64,000 bases of DNA. Source: Halomonas sp. SpR1. GTDB lineage: Bacteria > Pseudomonadota > Gammaproteobacteria > Pseudomonadales > Halomonadaceae. Below the pieces are notes generated by a model that saw only the letters and a program-made list of their open reading frames with translations, was not told where the DNA came from and did no database searches. Of the stretch, positions 26,581 through 35,302 are shown piece after piece (positions within the stretch are counted from its first letter, which is position 1; each line of letters opens with the position of its first letter). Position numbers and translations under genes: made by a program. The stretch covers positions 124,001 to 188,000 of the forward strand of contig NZ_JAUAMB010000004.1 of assembly GCF_031010175.1 (NCBI RefSeq), written 5' to 3'.

Positions 26581-27465
26581 TTGGCTATGATCACAAACCG
26601 GCGTAAGCATATCGTGGTGGCGATGACACTGATCGCGCCCTTCGTGTTTATCTTCGCGCTGGTATTCCTCTATCCCACTCTGAAAATGGTCGAGCTGAGC
26701 TTTACCAATGCCCCCCTGATTGGTTCGGGTGAATGGGTAGGTCTGGATAACTATCGGCGCCTTTTTAGCGATAACCTGTTTTATACCTCGCTCAAGAACA
26801 ACGGCTACTTCGTGTTATTGACGGTCGTGCCGACCACAGTGATTGCGCTGACCATTGCTTTGGCAGTCAATCGCCTGGCGGGGCGTATGCAGGCGCTGGT
26901 GCTCGCGGTCTTTTTCCTGCCCTATATTCTGCCCGTTTCAGTGGTTACCCAGGTCTGGGCCTGGATGCTCGATTTTCAGTTCGGCATACTCCAGCCGCTA
27001 CTGGAATGGGTAACTGGGAAGCCGGTTGCCGTCTTCAATCATCCTTCCTGGGTAATGCCGACTGTCGCGGCCATCACCATCTGGTGGGCCAACGGCTTCA
27101 ATGTGCTGCTATTTATTGCCGGGCTGCGCAATATTTCTCCTGATCTGTATGAAGCCGCGGCCTTGGATGGGGCCTCCCGGCGTCAGCTATTTATGAAAAT
27201 TACCTGGCCGCTGCTATGGCCGGTGACTGCGCTGGTGCTGACGCTGCAGCTTATTCTCCAGCTCAAATTGTTCGATCAGGTATATCTTTTGAGCGGAGGC
27301 GGCCCCTTTAATTCCTCTTATGTGCTGTTGATGATGGTCTACCGGGAGGCCTTCCAGCTCAACCACGGCGGCTATGCCTCTGCGGTGGCGCTGATTCTAT
27401 TCGTCCTCATCATGATTGTCTCAGTACTGCAATTCCAACTGCTGAGAATTGGAGGTCGCAAGTGA
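26581..27465 (+). CDS. ABC sugar importer permease 1 (MalF-like)
   Basis: 294-residue inner-membrane subunit with six predicted helices and the CUT1 coupling motif EAAALDGASRRQLFMKITWPLL (near residue 190), which contacts the ATPase. The start is TTG at 26581 with AGGGAG 8 bases upstream; the ATG at 26587 is the alternative but is too far from that site. Its stop overlaps the next permease start by 4 bases (GTGA). It forms a pair with the following gene. Confidence 0.9.
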   Translation: MAMITNRRKHIVVAMTLIAPFVFIFALVFLYPTLKMVELSFTNAPLIGSGEWVGLDNYRRLFSDNLFYTSLKNNGYFVLLTVVPTTVIALTIALAVNRLAGRMQALVLAVFFLPYILPVSVVTQVWAWMLDFQFGILQPLLEWVTGKPVAVFNHPSWVMPTVAAITIWWANGFNVLLFIAGLRNISPDLYEAAALDGASRRQLFMKITWPLLWPVTALVLTLQLILQLKLFDQVYLLSGGGPFNSSYVLLMMVYREAFQLNHGGYASAVALILFVLIMIVSVLQFQLLRIGGRK

Positions 27466-28379
27466 CTATTCAAAGGCGAGTGACTGTTCAAAAAGTTACC
27501 AATCCGCGTTGGAGAGCCCCTGCACACGCAGCCAAGCCAAGAGGGACGAGAATCGGCACCCGGAAAGTAGAGAATACGGTGTTGCTGGTAATTACATTGA
27601 CCGCCGCAGCAATCTGGATATTTCCACTTTACTGGGCTTTTGTCACCTCGATTCGTGATGAGAACCACGTGGTCAGTTCTAACGCGGGGCTTTTGCCAGA
27701 TATGTTTAATCTGGCGGCCTATAGCGATGCACTGTTCAACTCCAAGCTGTTGACGTGGTATGTCAACTCAATCGGGACGTCGGTCATTATCACGGTACTG
27801 GTGCTAATCACGGGGATGATGTGCGCTTATGCGCTTTCACAGATGCGCTTCCCCGGTCGAAGGCTCTTGTATGCGGTCGTTCTGGCCAGCTTCATGATTC
27901 CCACTCAGGCGCTGGTAGTGACCCAGTTCGTACTGATGAATGACCTTGGGCTGGTCAATACATGGGGTGGGATCATCCTGCCACAACTTATTGTTCCGGT
28001 TGTGATTATCGTCTACAAACAGTTTTTTGATGCTGTGCCCCAAGAGATGCGCGAGGCGGTGTTATTGGATGGCGGAGGTGAGTATACGCTGCTGTTTAAA
28101 GTCTACTTGCCGCTCAACTGGGGTATCACTACTGCTCTGGCGATTATCACCTTCATCATGGCGTGGAATCAATTCTTCTGGCCATTCCTGGTGACTACGT
28201 CAGAAAGCATGATGACGATTCCTGTGGGTATCACCCAGGTGAGGGATACCTTTGGCGTCAATTACGCACGGGTGATGGCGGTGGCGCTATTGGGAGCGGC
28301 CCCTGTTGCGATTGCCTATCTCATCTTCCAGAAAAAAGTGACTGAAGCGGTCATGATCTCCTCGGGGGTCAAGGGATGA
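27462..28379 (+). CDS. ABC sugar importer permease 2 (MalG-like)
   Basis: 305-residue membrane subunit partnering the preceding permease. The GTG start at 27462 overlaps the previous stop. The N-terminal 40 residues are polar and unusual (TIQRRVTVQKVTN); an internal start is possible. The EAA coupling loop is REAVLLDGGGEYTLLFKVYLPL (near 195). It ends in an ATGA overlap with the longest reading of the arabinanase gene. The likely cargo is arabino-oligosaccharide. Confidence 0.88.
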   Translation: MTIQRRVTVQKVTNPRWRAPAHAAKPRGTRIGTRKVENTVLLVITLTAAAIWIFPLYWAFVTSIRDENHVVSSNAGLLPDMFNLAAYSDALFNSKLLTWYVNSIGTSVIITVLVLITGMMCAYALSQMRFPGRRLLYAVVLASFMIPTQALVVTQFVLMNDLGLVNTWGGIILPQLIVPVVIIVYKQFFDAVPQEMREAVLLDGGGEYTLLFKVYLPLNWGITTALAIITFIMAWNQFFWPFLVTTSESMMTIPVGITQVRDTFGVNYARVMAVALLGAAPVAIAYLIFQKKVTEAVMISSGVKG

Positions 28380-28408
28380 TACCTGCAAATAATGAAGGAG
28401 TGCTGCCA

Positions 28409-29509
28409 ATGCTCAGTAAACGATCCATGCCCAGCAGACGGTACGCCATGTTGACAAAGAAGATATCCGCATCAGCCGCTGTTCTATTCAGCACGGCGAC
28501 CTTGAGCATGGCCAGCTTAAGCATGGTGAGTATAAGCGCGGCGGTTTCAGCAGATACACAAGTGAGTATTCACGACCCCGTGATGACCCAGGAAGGAGAT
28601 ACCTATTATTTGTTTTCTACCGGGCCTGGGATTACCTTCTATAGCTCTCAGGATAGGCAGACGTGGGAGCATGAAGGACAGGTCTTCGAGCCCGAACCAG
28701 AGTGGGCACGGGAAGTGGTACCAGGGTTTGCAGGCCATCTTTGGGCACCTGATATCATTGAGCATGAGGGTCAGTTCTACCTTTACTATTCGGTGTCTGC
28801 TTTCGGGCTTAATACATCGGCGATTGGTGTGACGGTGAATCAAACGCTGGATCCTGAGAGTCCAGATTATCAATGGGTTGATCAAGGTGTCGTTATACAG
28901 TCAGTGCCAAACCGTGATCTTTGGAATGCCATTGATCCCAATATCGTCATTGATGAGGATGGCGTTGCCTGGATGAGCTTTGGCTCTTTCTGGGGAGGCA
29001 TAAAGCTAGTTCGTCTGGCAGATAATTTGATCGATTTGGCTCAGCCGGAAGAGTGGTACACCTTGGCAAAACTAGAGCGTCCGGCATTCGTTCCCGATAG
29101 TGAAGCTGGCCCCGCAGAGATTGAAGCCCCCTTCATATTCAAACATGACGATTACTTCTATTTGTTCGTTTCATACGGCAAGTGTTGTCGTGGTGAAGAG
29201 AGTACCTACCACCTGGCCGTTGGCCGCGCGGCGGATGTACGTGGGCCTTATCTGGATCAAGACGGTATTGATATGGCCTCGGGAGGAGGAACGATTCTTC
29301 TTGAAGGAAATGAGGATTGGTATGGGGTCGGCCATAACAGCATCTACCAATTTGATGGCCAGGATTATCTGGTCGTCCACGCTTACGAAGCCGCTGATGA
29401 AGGACTGCAAAAGCTTAAAATAGCGGAAGTTGAATGGACTGATGGTTGGCCAGTAGTGAATGAAAGCGCACTCGAAGAGTATCAAAGCAAACTGCTGTTA
29501 AATGAATAA
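28409..29509 (+). CDS. Secreted arabinan endo-1,5-alpha-L-arabinosidase, GH43
   Basis: Five-bladed propeller glycosidase that cuts the arabinan backbone outside the cytoplasm. The start at 28409 (MLSKRSMPSR) has AAGGAG 8 bases upstream; an earlier ATG at 28376 overlaps the permease stop but has no ribosome site. The signal region is residues 1-48 (long, with the hydrophobic part about 19-46, ending AAVSA). The catalytic residues of the family are visible as D56 (HDP, base), D176 (NAIDPNI, pKa modulator) and E239 (EIEAPF, acid). The 366 residues match single-domain arabinanases. Base composition is clearly AT-richer than the xylose genes, suggesting separate acquisition. Confidence 0.9.
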   Translation: MLSKRSMPSRRYAMLTKKISASAAVLFSTATLSMASLSMVSISAAVSADTQVSIHDPVMTQEGDTYYLFSTGPGITFYSSQDRQTWEHEGQVFEPEPEWAREVVPGFAGHLWAPDIIEHEGQFYLYYSVSAFGLNTSAIGVTVNQTLDPESPDYQWVDQGVVIQSVPNRDLWNAIDPNIVIDEDGVAWMSFGSFWGGIKLVRLADNLIDLAQPEEWYTLAKLERPAFVPDSEAGPAEIEAPFIFKHDDYFYLFVSYGKCCRGEESTYHLAVGRAADVRGPYLDQDGIDMASGGGTILLEGNEDWYGVGHNSIYQFDGQDYLVVHAYEAADEGLQKLKIAEVEWTDGWPVVNESALEEYQSKLLLNE

Positions 29510-29922
29510 CGCTTTTAAAAGTTTGGTTAGGTGAGGTGCCTGTGATTTATTATTTGAATTTTTACTGGTGCCTCATGAAAGAGAGAAATGCAGTTTTAGT
29601 TCGCTAATTCTGCTCATGAAATAAGGAGGTGAAGTTATGAAGATAAGCTAACGATGATTGTTAAGATAACTAATTTTAATGGCCATTACCAAAGGGTCTA
29701 GTGCCGTTTATCTGCTGCTTTCTGTTTTTTGGGCATCAGCTGAAACTGCTTGCCAGGGTTAGTCTCGTCCATTTTATGGGAAGAACAGATATTTTTTGGT
29801 ATCGCCACATACTTATTGATATATCTGACGGATGGTTAATCCATTCATAGGGAGCTTCTGTAAAAAATATAGAATCACACTTTTATCGTTTTAATCTTAA
29901 ATACAATAATCTTGAAGGGTAA
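29510..29922. other. AT-rich gene-free stretch between arabinanase and porin genes
   Basis: 413 bases with no protein-coding gene. The only marked element is a perfect Shine-Dalgarno sequence with a four-codon frame at 29623-29651 (listed separately). The porin promoter probably lies in the last 100 bases, which are very AT-rich. I found no strong terminator after the arabinanase. Confidence 0.5.
29623..29651 (+). promoter_or_regulatory. Perfect Shine-Dalgarno with a four-codon open frame (MKIS)
   Basis: AAGGAGGTGA (29623-29632) is complementary to the 16S 3' end over 10 bases, and the ATG follows after 4 bases. The frame stops after four codons. It could be a regulatory minigene in the porin leader or the remnant of a lost gene start. 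Confidence 0.4.
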
Positions 29923-29928
29923 ATGGAC

Positions 29929-31092
29929 ATGCTGTTAGCTAAATATAAAAAAATCCCCTTGGTAGTTGCTATCTCAATGGGAATGGCCACTTCGACGATG
30001 GCGGCTGTCACTTATGAAGATGAGCGAGGCTCGCTAAGTTTTGGGGGCGATGTAGAGCTGGATATTAATGCCTATAACGAGCATGAAGGAGGCGTTTCTC
30101 TTTTTCGAAGCCAATCAGGTGAGCCCCTCGACCGCGATGATCGCTTCAATCAGAATGGGCGGATACTGTTAGATGTTAGTGGTGAGCGCCATCACCGAGG
30201 GAACTTTGCGCGGTTCAAGTTACAGCCACTTTGGGGTACCAGTGGTAATGCGGGCTTGGATGATGCTTGGCTAGCGGTGGGTAGTGAGCAAGGAACCGAG
30301 ATCAAAGTGGGTCGTTTCGAAGCCTTTGATTTATTCCCGCTGGGGCATGATATTTTTATTCAGTACAGCGGAACGACATCGGATAGCCTCTATAGTGACG
30401 GGCAGAGTTATGTCTATCAGGCCCGTGAAGGGCGAGGGCGTGGCGATTCAGGTCAAATTGCACTCAGCCACCGTTTTGGTAACGACTTCTACGCTGAGGT
30501 CGCCACGCTGATGGGCGATCGTTCGGGCCTTTTTGATGGCGATACGTACCATGGCTACCGCATTAATAATGATACTAAGAGCGCCGCTATCGTTCGCCCG
30601 GTTATCGCTTGGCAGCCTAGCGATTGGTCATTTGCGCTGGGTATGGAAACCAATGTGGTCAGCGACTCGGTAGTTGACGAGCGAGGAGCCGATATCGGCG
30701 ACCGTACGGGTTACGGTGCCACAGCCTCTTACAATGGAGGTGATTTAATCGTTAATTTCAGTTTGGCCCACCTAGAGGCTCACGAAGAGAGCAATAGTTC
30801 CATTGGGTTAAATACCATCTGGAACAATATTGGTCTGGGGTATATTTATGCACGTAACCAGATTGATGAAGTGAATCCCAGCATCGACGTTGACCAAGAT
30901 ATGTTTACCCCCGCCGGGCGCAATGAGTCGAACACGGTTTACACGTCGTATCGGTTTGCCAATGTGCTAGGGTTGAATGACTTCGATACTTATATTGGGG
31001 CTTACTACAGCTACGTTGACCATGAGAGTGATGTGAGTAGCAGCGATACTGATCGTTACGGTGTCAGAATACGTCTGAAATACTTTTTCTGA
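29929..31092 (+). CDS. Outer-membrane carbohydrate porin
   Basis: 387-residue beta-barrel protein. The signal peptide (MLLAKYKKIPLVVAISMGMATSTMAA) precedes a mature chain of alternating strands ending in a C-terminal Phe (IRLKYFF), the Bam recognition signature. ATG 29929 is preferred because GAAGGG is 9 bases upstream; ATG 29923 is too close to it. The sequence style (GSLSFGGDVELDINAY, FARFKLQPLWG, KVGRFEAFDLFP) is that of the carbohydrate-selective porins found next to oligosaccharide operons. It most likely admits arabino-oligosaccharides made by the arabinanase upstream. A clear terminator follows at 31126-31154. AT-rich codon use sets it apart from the neighbouring galM operon. Confidence 0.85.
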   Translation: MLLAKYKKIPLVVAISMGMATSTMAAVTYEDERGSLSFGGDVELDINAYNEHEGGVSLFRSQSGEPLDRDDRFNQNGRILLDVSGERHHRGNFARFKLQPLWGTSGNAGLDDAWLAVGSEQGTEIKVGRFEAFDLFPLGHDIFIQYSGTTSDSLYSDGQSYVYQAREGRGRGDSGQIALSHRFGNDFYAEVATLMGDRSGLFDGDTYHGYRINNDTKSAAIVRPVIAWQPSDWSFALGMETNVVSDSVVDERGADIGDRTGYGATASYNGGDLIVNFSLAHLEAHEESNSSIGLNTIWNNIGLGYIYARNQIDEVNPSIDVDQDMFTPAGRNESNTVYTSYRFANVLGLNDFDTYIGAYYSYVDHESDVSSSDTDRYGVRIRLKYFF

Positions 31093-31125
31093 TAAGAGTA
31101 GCGGTAAGTACTGTTTTGATCTTTG

Positions 31126-31154
31126 GCGCCCATTATATGATGGGCGCTTTTTTT
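31126..31154 (+). terminator. Intrinsic terminator after the porin gene
   Basis: Perfect 8-bp stem GCGCCCAT/ATGGGCGC with a 6-base loop followed by seven T (31148-31154), 34 bases past the porin stop. It marks the end of the arabinan module. Confidence 0.9.
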
Positions 31155-31169
31155 CAGTGAAAAAAAGCG

Positions 31170-31227
31170 AGAAGTAACGCAACTTTAGTCGCATGTATGA
31201 ATGCCGGTTCTCATTGAAAACGCCCAT
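31170..31227 (-). pseudogene. Decayed 5' fragment of a lysR gene
   Basis: Read leftward from the ATG at 31227, the first 22 codons give MGVFNENRHSYMRLKLRYFSL-like sequence, matching the start of the intact LysR (MGILGESWFLDVRLKLRHFQL) at 22074. GCAACTTTAGTCGCA is identical in both (31179-31193 and 22026-22040). The distance from this block to the shared promoter block is 102 bases in both copies. Similarity stops where the porin terminator begins, so only about the first 20 codons survive. It is a scar of a duplicated lysR-promoter region. Confidence 0.85.
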
Positions 31228-31412
31228 AGGATAAGCCCTGCGTTAAGGTTGATAACAAAAAGCATATCAATATTAATGTATTTGTATATTGGTTGGTTAT
31301 GACGGAATTCTCTACTGTAACGCATGTGGCGGCGGTGAAAGCGCCGTTTTGATGGCAACGACTTAATAACAACACGCCAACAACAATAACGATGTTCTCA
31401 AGGAGAAAGTTC
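31228..31412 (+). promoter_or_regulatory. Duplicated LysR box and promoter region in front of galM-araFGH, copy 2
   Basis: This region contains TTGATAAC...ATATCAATA (about 31249-31272), matching the LysR dyad of copy 1. The 21 bases at 31281-31301 are identical to 22128-22148, and CTACTGTA follows at the same spacing (31312-31319). It very likely makes the arabinose importer operon respond to the same LysR regulator. Confidence 0.65.
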
Positions 31413-32636
31413 ATGCCACTCATATCCCGTCAGAAATACTGTGCTGGTTACACACTGCTGCTGAGTGCCGGTATGTCGCTAATCATGCTTAATTCTGCCC
31501 AGGCGCAAACTGAAGCTGCTGTCAGTAATAACGTCGAAGGCGGTATGGAGGAATCAATGCTTGGTCACTTGCCGGACGGCCGCCAGGTCGATGTTTATCA
31601 ATTTACTAACGCCAACGGTATCGAGCTGCGGGTGACCAACTATGGCGGCATCATCCTGTCGCTGAAAACCCCTAATATGGATGGCGAATTCGACGATATC
31701 GCGCTGGGCTTCGACTCCCTGGAAGCGTACCTTTCCGATGAGTACCGCCAGGCCAACCCTTATTTCGGTGCCCTCATCGGGCGTTACGGCAACCGCATCG
31801 CGGGCGGCCAATTTTCCCTTGATGGCGAAAGCTATTCATTAGCGACAAACGATGGCAATAATCATCTGCACGGCGGTGATCAGGGCTTCGACAAAGTGCT
31901 GTGGCAGGCTGAACCGTTCGAAAGCGAAGCAGGCACGGGTTTGGTGTTGCGCTATACCAGCGAAGATGGAGAAGAGGGCTACCCCGGTAGGTTGGAAACA
32001 GAAGTTACCTACACGCTGACCGATAACGACGAACTGATGGTGGATTATCGGGCGGTGACCGACAAAACCACCCCGATCAACCTTACCCAGCACAGCTATT
32101 TCAACTTAAAAGGCGAGGGTAGCGACACCATTCTCGATCATCAGCTAATGATCAACGCCGCTGAGTTTACCCCGGTCGACGACACCCTGATCCCTACTGG
32201 CGAGCTCCGCTCGGTAGACGGTACGCCGTTCGATTTTACCCAGTTGACCCTGATTGGCGAACGTATTGAGCAAGACAATGAACAGCTCGCCTTCGGCGGC
32301 GGCTATGACCATAACTTTGTGCTGGATCGCGATAATGCGGCAGCGGATGAGCTGGTGTTGGCTGCCAAGGTGTGGGAGCGCGAGAGTGGCCGCATGGTGG
32401 AGATCACCACCACCGAACCCGCGATCCAATTCTACTCAGGTAACTTTCTTAACGGTGACCTGACCGGTAAGCAGGGCCAGGCATACGGGCATCGCTCCGG
32501 CTTTGCGCTGGAAACCCAGCACTACCCTGACTCCCCCAATCAGGAGGCATTTCCCAGCACAATCTTAGAGCCCGGCGATACTTACCGCTCACGTACGGTA
32601 TATCGCTTTTCGGCCCAGCCGAATGTTGATTCATAA
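31413..32636 (+). CDS. galM: Exported aldose 1-epimerase (mutarotase)
   Basis: Interconverts alpha and beta anomers of aldoses so that the importer and dehydrogenase receive the right form. The start at 31413 (MPLISRQKYC) has AAGGAG about 7 bases upstream; the ATG at 31392 does not. A signal peptide (cleavage after AQA, about residue 31) places it in the periplasm, as is common for mutarotases beside sugar importers. The 407 residues include NHLHGGDQGFDK and LTQHSYFNL with the catalytic histidines, and ALETQHYPDSPNQ with the catalytic Glu. It is the first gene of the galM-araFGH-arabonate dehydratase operon. Confidence 0.92.
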   Translation: MPLISRQKYCAGYTLLLSAGMSLIMLNSAQAQTEAAVSNNVEGGMEESMLGHLPDGRQVDVYQFTNANGIELRVTNYGGIILSLKTPNMDGEFDDIALGFDSLEAYLSDEYRQANPYFGALIGRYGNRIAGGQFSLDGESYSLATNDGNNHLHGGDQGFDKVLWQAEPFESEAGTGLVLRYTSEDGEEGYPGRLETEVTYTLTDNDELMVDYRAVTDKTTPINLTQHSYFNLKGEGSDTILDHQLMINAAEFTPVDDTLIPTGELRSVDGTPFDFTQLTLIGERIEQDNEQLAFGGGYDHNFVLDRDNAAADELVLAAKVWERESGRMVEITTTEPAIQFYSGNFLNGDLTGKQGQAYGHRSGFALETQHYPDSPNQEAFPSTILEPGDTYRSRTVYRFSAQPNVDS

Positions 32637-32708
32637 CCGCCAATGGTTTGCTAATAAAAAGATGGAAACATCAATAAAAACAACGTTTAAAATCTCAGGA
32701 GTATGACA

Positions 32709-33704
32709 ATGAAATTGACGACAACGTTTGCCCGGTTAGCCCTCGGTAGCGCGATTATGCTGGCTTCGCTGGGATCAGTGCAGGCCCAGGAAGACGAGGT
32801 GAAGATTGGCTTTATCGTTAAAAAACCCGAGCAGGCATGGTTTATTAACGAACAGAAGGCCGCCACTGAAGTTGGCGAAGAGTTCGGCTTCGACGTGGTA
32901 CGCCTGGGCGGGGAGGATGGTCAGGAAGTGCTCAGCGCGATTGATAACCTCTATGCCCAAGGCGCACAGGGGTTTGTGATCTGTCCGCCGGACGTGCGTT
33001 TGGGGCCAGCCATCATGAACCGTGCTAATCAATACGGCATGAAAGTAGTCACCGTCGACGATCAGTTTGTTAATACCAGCGGTGAGCCGATGGAAGGCGT
33101 GCCGCATTTGGGTATGTCAGGCACCAAAATTGGTCGGCAGGTGGGTGAAGCGATTACCGCCGAGATGGAAGCCCGTGGCTGGAACCCCGAAGAGGTGGCC
33201 GCGCTGCGCATCACCAATAACGAGCTTCCTACGGCGGTAGAGCGTACCGATGGCGCCACCGAGGCGTTGCTCGCCGCGGGCTTCCCGGAAGCCAACATTT
33301 TCGATGCGCCCCAGCAGAATAGCGATACCGCCAGTGCCTTCTCAGCGGCCTCGCCGGTACTTTCTCAGTATGGCGATTATGAACATTGGATTATCTACGC
33401 CCTGAATGAAGAGAGTGTGCTTGGCGGGGTCAGGGCTACCGAGCAGTACGGTATGGCAGCAGAAGACGTGATCGGGGTGGGGATTAACGGCTCGGGCGCT
33501 GCGTTTGCTGAATTTTCCCGCGATAACCCCACTGGCTTTCACGGTACTGTGGCGGTGAGCTCTACCATGCATGGCCGTCAGACCGCCGAAGACCTCTACC
33601 GCTGGATTAGCGAAGACCAAGAGCCACCGGCCAATACCGAAACCTCTGGCACGCTAATGACACGTGATAACTGGCAGGAAGTGCGTGCAGCGCTGGGTCT
33701 GTAA
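32709..33704 (+). CDS. araF: L-arabinose ABC importer periplasmic binding protein
   Basis: Receptor of the CUT2 arabinose importer, 331 residues from the ATG at 32709 (AGGAG 7 bases upstream; the ATG at 32703 is too close to it). The signal peptide ends at VQAQ, about residue 27. The mature start EVKIGFIVKKPEQAWFINEQ, the ICPPDVRLGPAI stretch, ITNNELPTAVERTDG and the C-terminal GINGSGAAFAEF are typical of AraF rather than of ribose- or xylose-binding proteins. araG and araH follow directly. Confidence 0.92.
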   Translation: MKLTTTFARLALGSAIMLASLGSVQAQEDEVKIGFIVKKPEQAWFINEQKAATEVGEEFGFDVVRLGGEDGQEVLSAIDNLYAQGAQGFVICPPDVRLGPAIMNRANQYGMKVVTVDDQFVNTSGEPMEGVPHLGMSGTKIGRQVGEAITAEMEARGWNPEEVAALRITNNELPTAVERTDGATEALLAAGFPEANIFDAPQQNSDTASAFSAASPVLSQYGDYEHWIIYALNEESVLGGVRATEQYGMAAEDVIGVGINGSGAAFAEFSRDNPTGFHGTVAVSSTMHGRQTAEDLYRWISEDQEPPANTETSGTLMTRDNWQEVRAALGL

Positions 33705-33746
33705 AGAACAAAACCTGTAACGGGCCATTGGCAGGAGTGCTCACGT

Positions 33747-35240
33747 ATGTCTGATGCTTATCTACGTTTTGATGCGATCAGCGTTGTCTTCCCCGGCGTG
33801 CGTGCGTTGGATGGGGTGAGCTTTTCCGCTCACGCTGGGGAAGTGCATGCCCTAATGGGCGAGAACGGCGCAGGTAAATCCACCCTGCTCAAGGTGCTGA
33901 GCGGCGTTAATCGCGTGGAGGAAGGCGCGCTATGGCTCGATGGTCAGCGCCATGTGTTCAGTAATGCCAGGGAAGCGCTGCGCGAAGGGATCGCGATTAT
34001 CTACCAGGAGTTAACGCTCTCACCCAATATGTCGGTGGCCGAAAACCTGCTGCTAGGTCAGCTACCGTCGCGGCGAGGCTTTATTAACCGTCGCCAGTTG
34101 AAAGAAAAAGCCATGGCGATTCTGGCCGATCTCGGTGAGGGCGACATCCATCCCTCGACCAAGGTGCGCGAGCTCTCCATCGGCCAGCAGCAGATGATTG
34201 AAATTGGTCGGGCGCTGCTGAGGGACGCCAAGGTGATCGCCTTTGATGAACCTACCAGTAGCCTTTCGATTCAGGAGACCCGTCAACTCAAGCGCATCGT
34301 TCAACGGCTGCGCGATGAAGGGCGAGTCGTGCTCTACGTGACCCATCGCATGGAGGAGGTGTTTGAGATGTGCGATGCGGTCACCATCTTCCGCGACGGC
34401 AAGCATATTCGCACCCACGAGGATATGTCGACGCTGAATAACGACCTGTTGGTGAGTGAAATGGTTGGTCGCGATATCAACGACGTATACGGCTATCGCG
34501 CTCGGGAACATGGCGAGGTGGTGTTGAACGTGGAAGGTATCCAGGGGCGTGGCTTAAAGGCGCCGGTGAGTTTTTCCGTCAAGCGTGGCGAAGTATTTGG
34601 GCTGTTTGGTCTGGTGGGAGCCGGGCGCAGCGAGCTGCTGCGGCTGGTGTGCGGGGTCGAGTCGCCCAAAGCGGGCAGCGTGACCTTTAACGGTGAGTCG
34701 CGGCGCTTCAAAAGCCCCGGCGAGGCAATTCGTGCCGGGATTGCCATGTGCCCGGAAGATCGCAAGTCCCAGGGCATCTTCCCGGTGGCCAGCGTCGCCG
34801 ACAACCTCAATATCAGCTGTCGGCGCTTTTTCAAACGCTGGGGGCTTTTTCGTCACCCCGGCCGTGAACGGCGCAACGCCGAATCCTATATCCAGCAGCT
34901 CAGCATCAAAACACCGGGCCCGCGATCACCCATCGGCAAACTTTCTGGGGGCAATCAGCAGAAGGTGATTCTGGCCCGCTGGCTTGCCGAAGAAATTGAT
35001 CTTTTCGTCATGGACGAGCCGACCCGGGGGATCGATGTAGGTGCGCGGCGGGATATCTATTCGCTGCTTTACGACCTGGCCGATCAGGGCAAAAGCGTGG
35101 TGGTGATCTCCAGCGATATTGCCGAAGTCAGCTCCATTTGTGACCGCATCGCCGTGATGCGCGACGGCGAACTGGTGGATGTGGTGCCGCGGGAGTCGGC
35201 TACCCCGGAACGCCTGCTGGGGCTGGCGCTGCCTGCCTAA
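33747..35240 (+). CDS. araG: L-arabinose ABC importer ATPase (two nucleotide-binding domains)
   Basis: 497-residue CUT2 ATPase with two fused domains. Domain 1 (about 1-245) has Walker [10 protein letters not shown], signature LSIGQQQM and Walker B VIAFDEPTSSLS. Domain 2 (about 255-497) has the degenerate Walker A LVGAGRSEL and signature LSGGNQQKV with [12 protein letters not shown]. This asymmetry is normal for the family. The gene lies 42 bases after araF and 62 bases before araH. Confidence 0.93.
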   Translation: MSDAYLRFDAISVVFPGVRALDGVSFSAHAGEVHALMGENGAGKSTLLKVLSGVNRVEEGALWLDGQRHVFSNAREALREGIAIIYQELTLSPNMSVAENLLLGQLPSRRGFINRRQLKEKAMAILADLGEGDIHPSTKVRELSIGQQQMIEIGRALLRDAKVIAFDEPTSSLSIQETRQLKRIVQRLRDEGRVVLYVTHRMEEVFEMCDAVTIFRDGKHIRTHEDMSTLNNDLLVSEMVGRDINDVYGYRAREHGEVVLNVEGIQGRGLKAPVSFSVKRGEVFGLFGLVGAGRSELLRLVCGVESPKAGSVTFNGESRRFKSPGEAIRAGIAMCPEDRKSQGIFPVASVADNLNISCRRFFKRWGLFRHPGRERRNAESYIQQLSIKTPGPRSPIGKLSGGNQQKVILARWLAEEIDLFVMDEPTRGIDVGARRDIYSLLYDLADQGKSVVVISSDIAEVSSICDRIAVMRDGELVDVVPRESATPERLLGLALPA

Positions 35241-35302
35241 TTTTTTTGCTGCGATAAGTTCTTTAGAACACACGTTCAGGACACATGTTCAGGAAAAACA
35301 TC

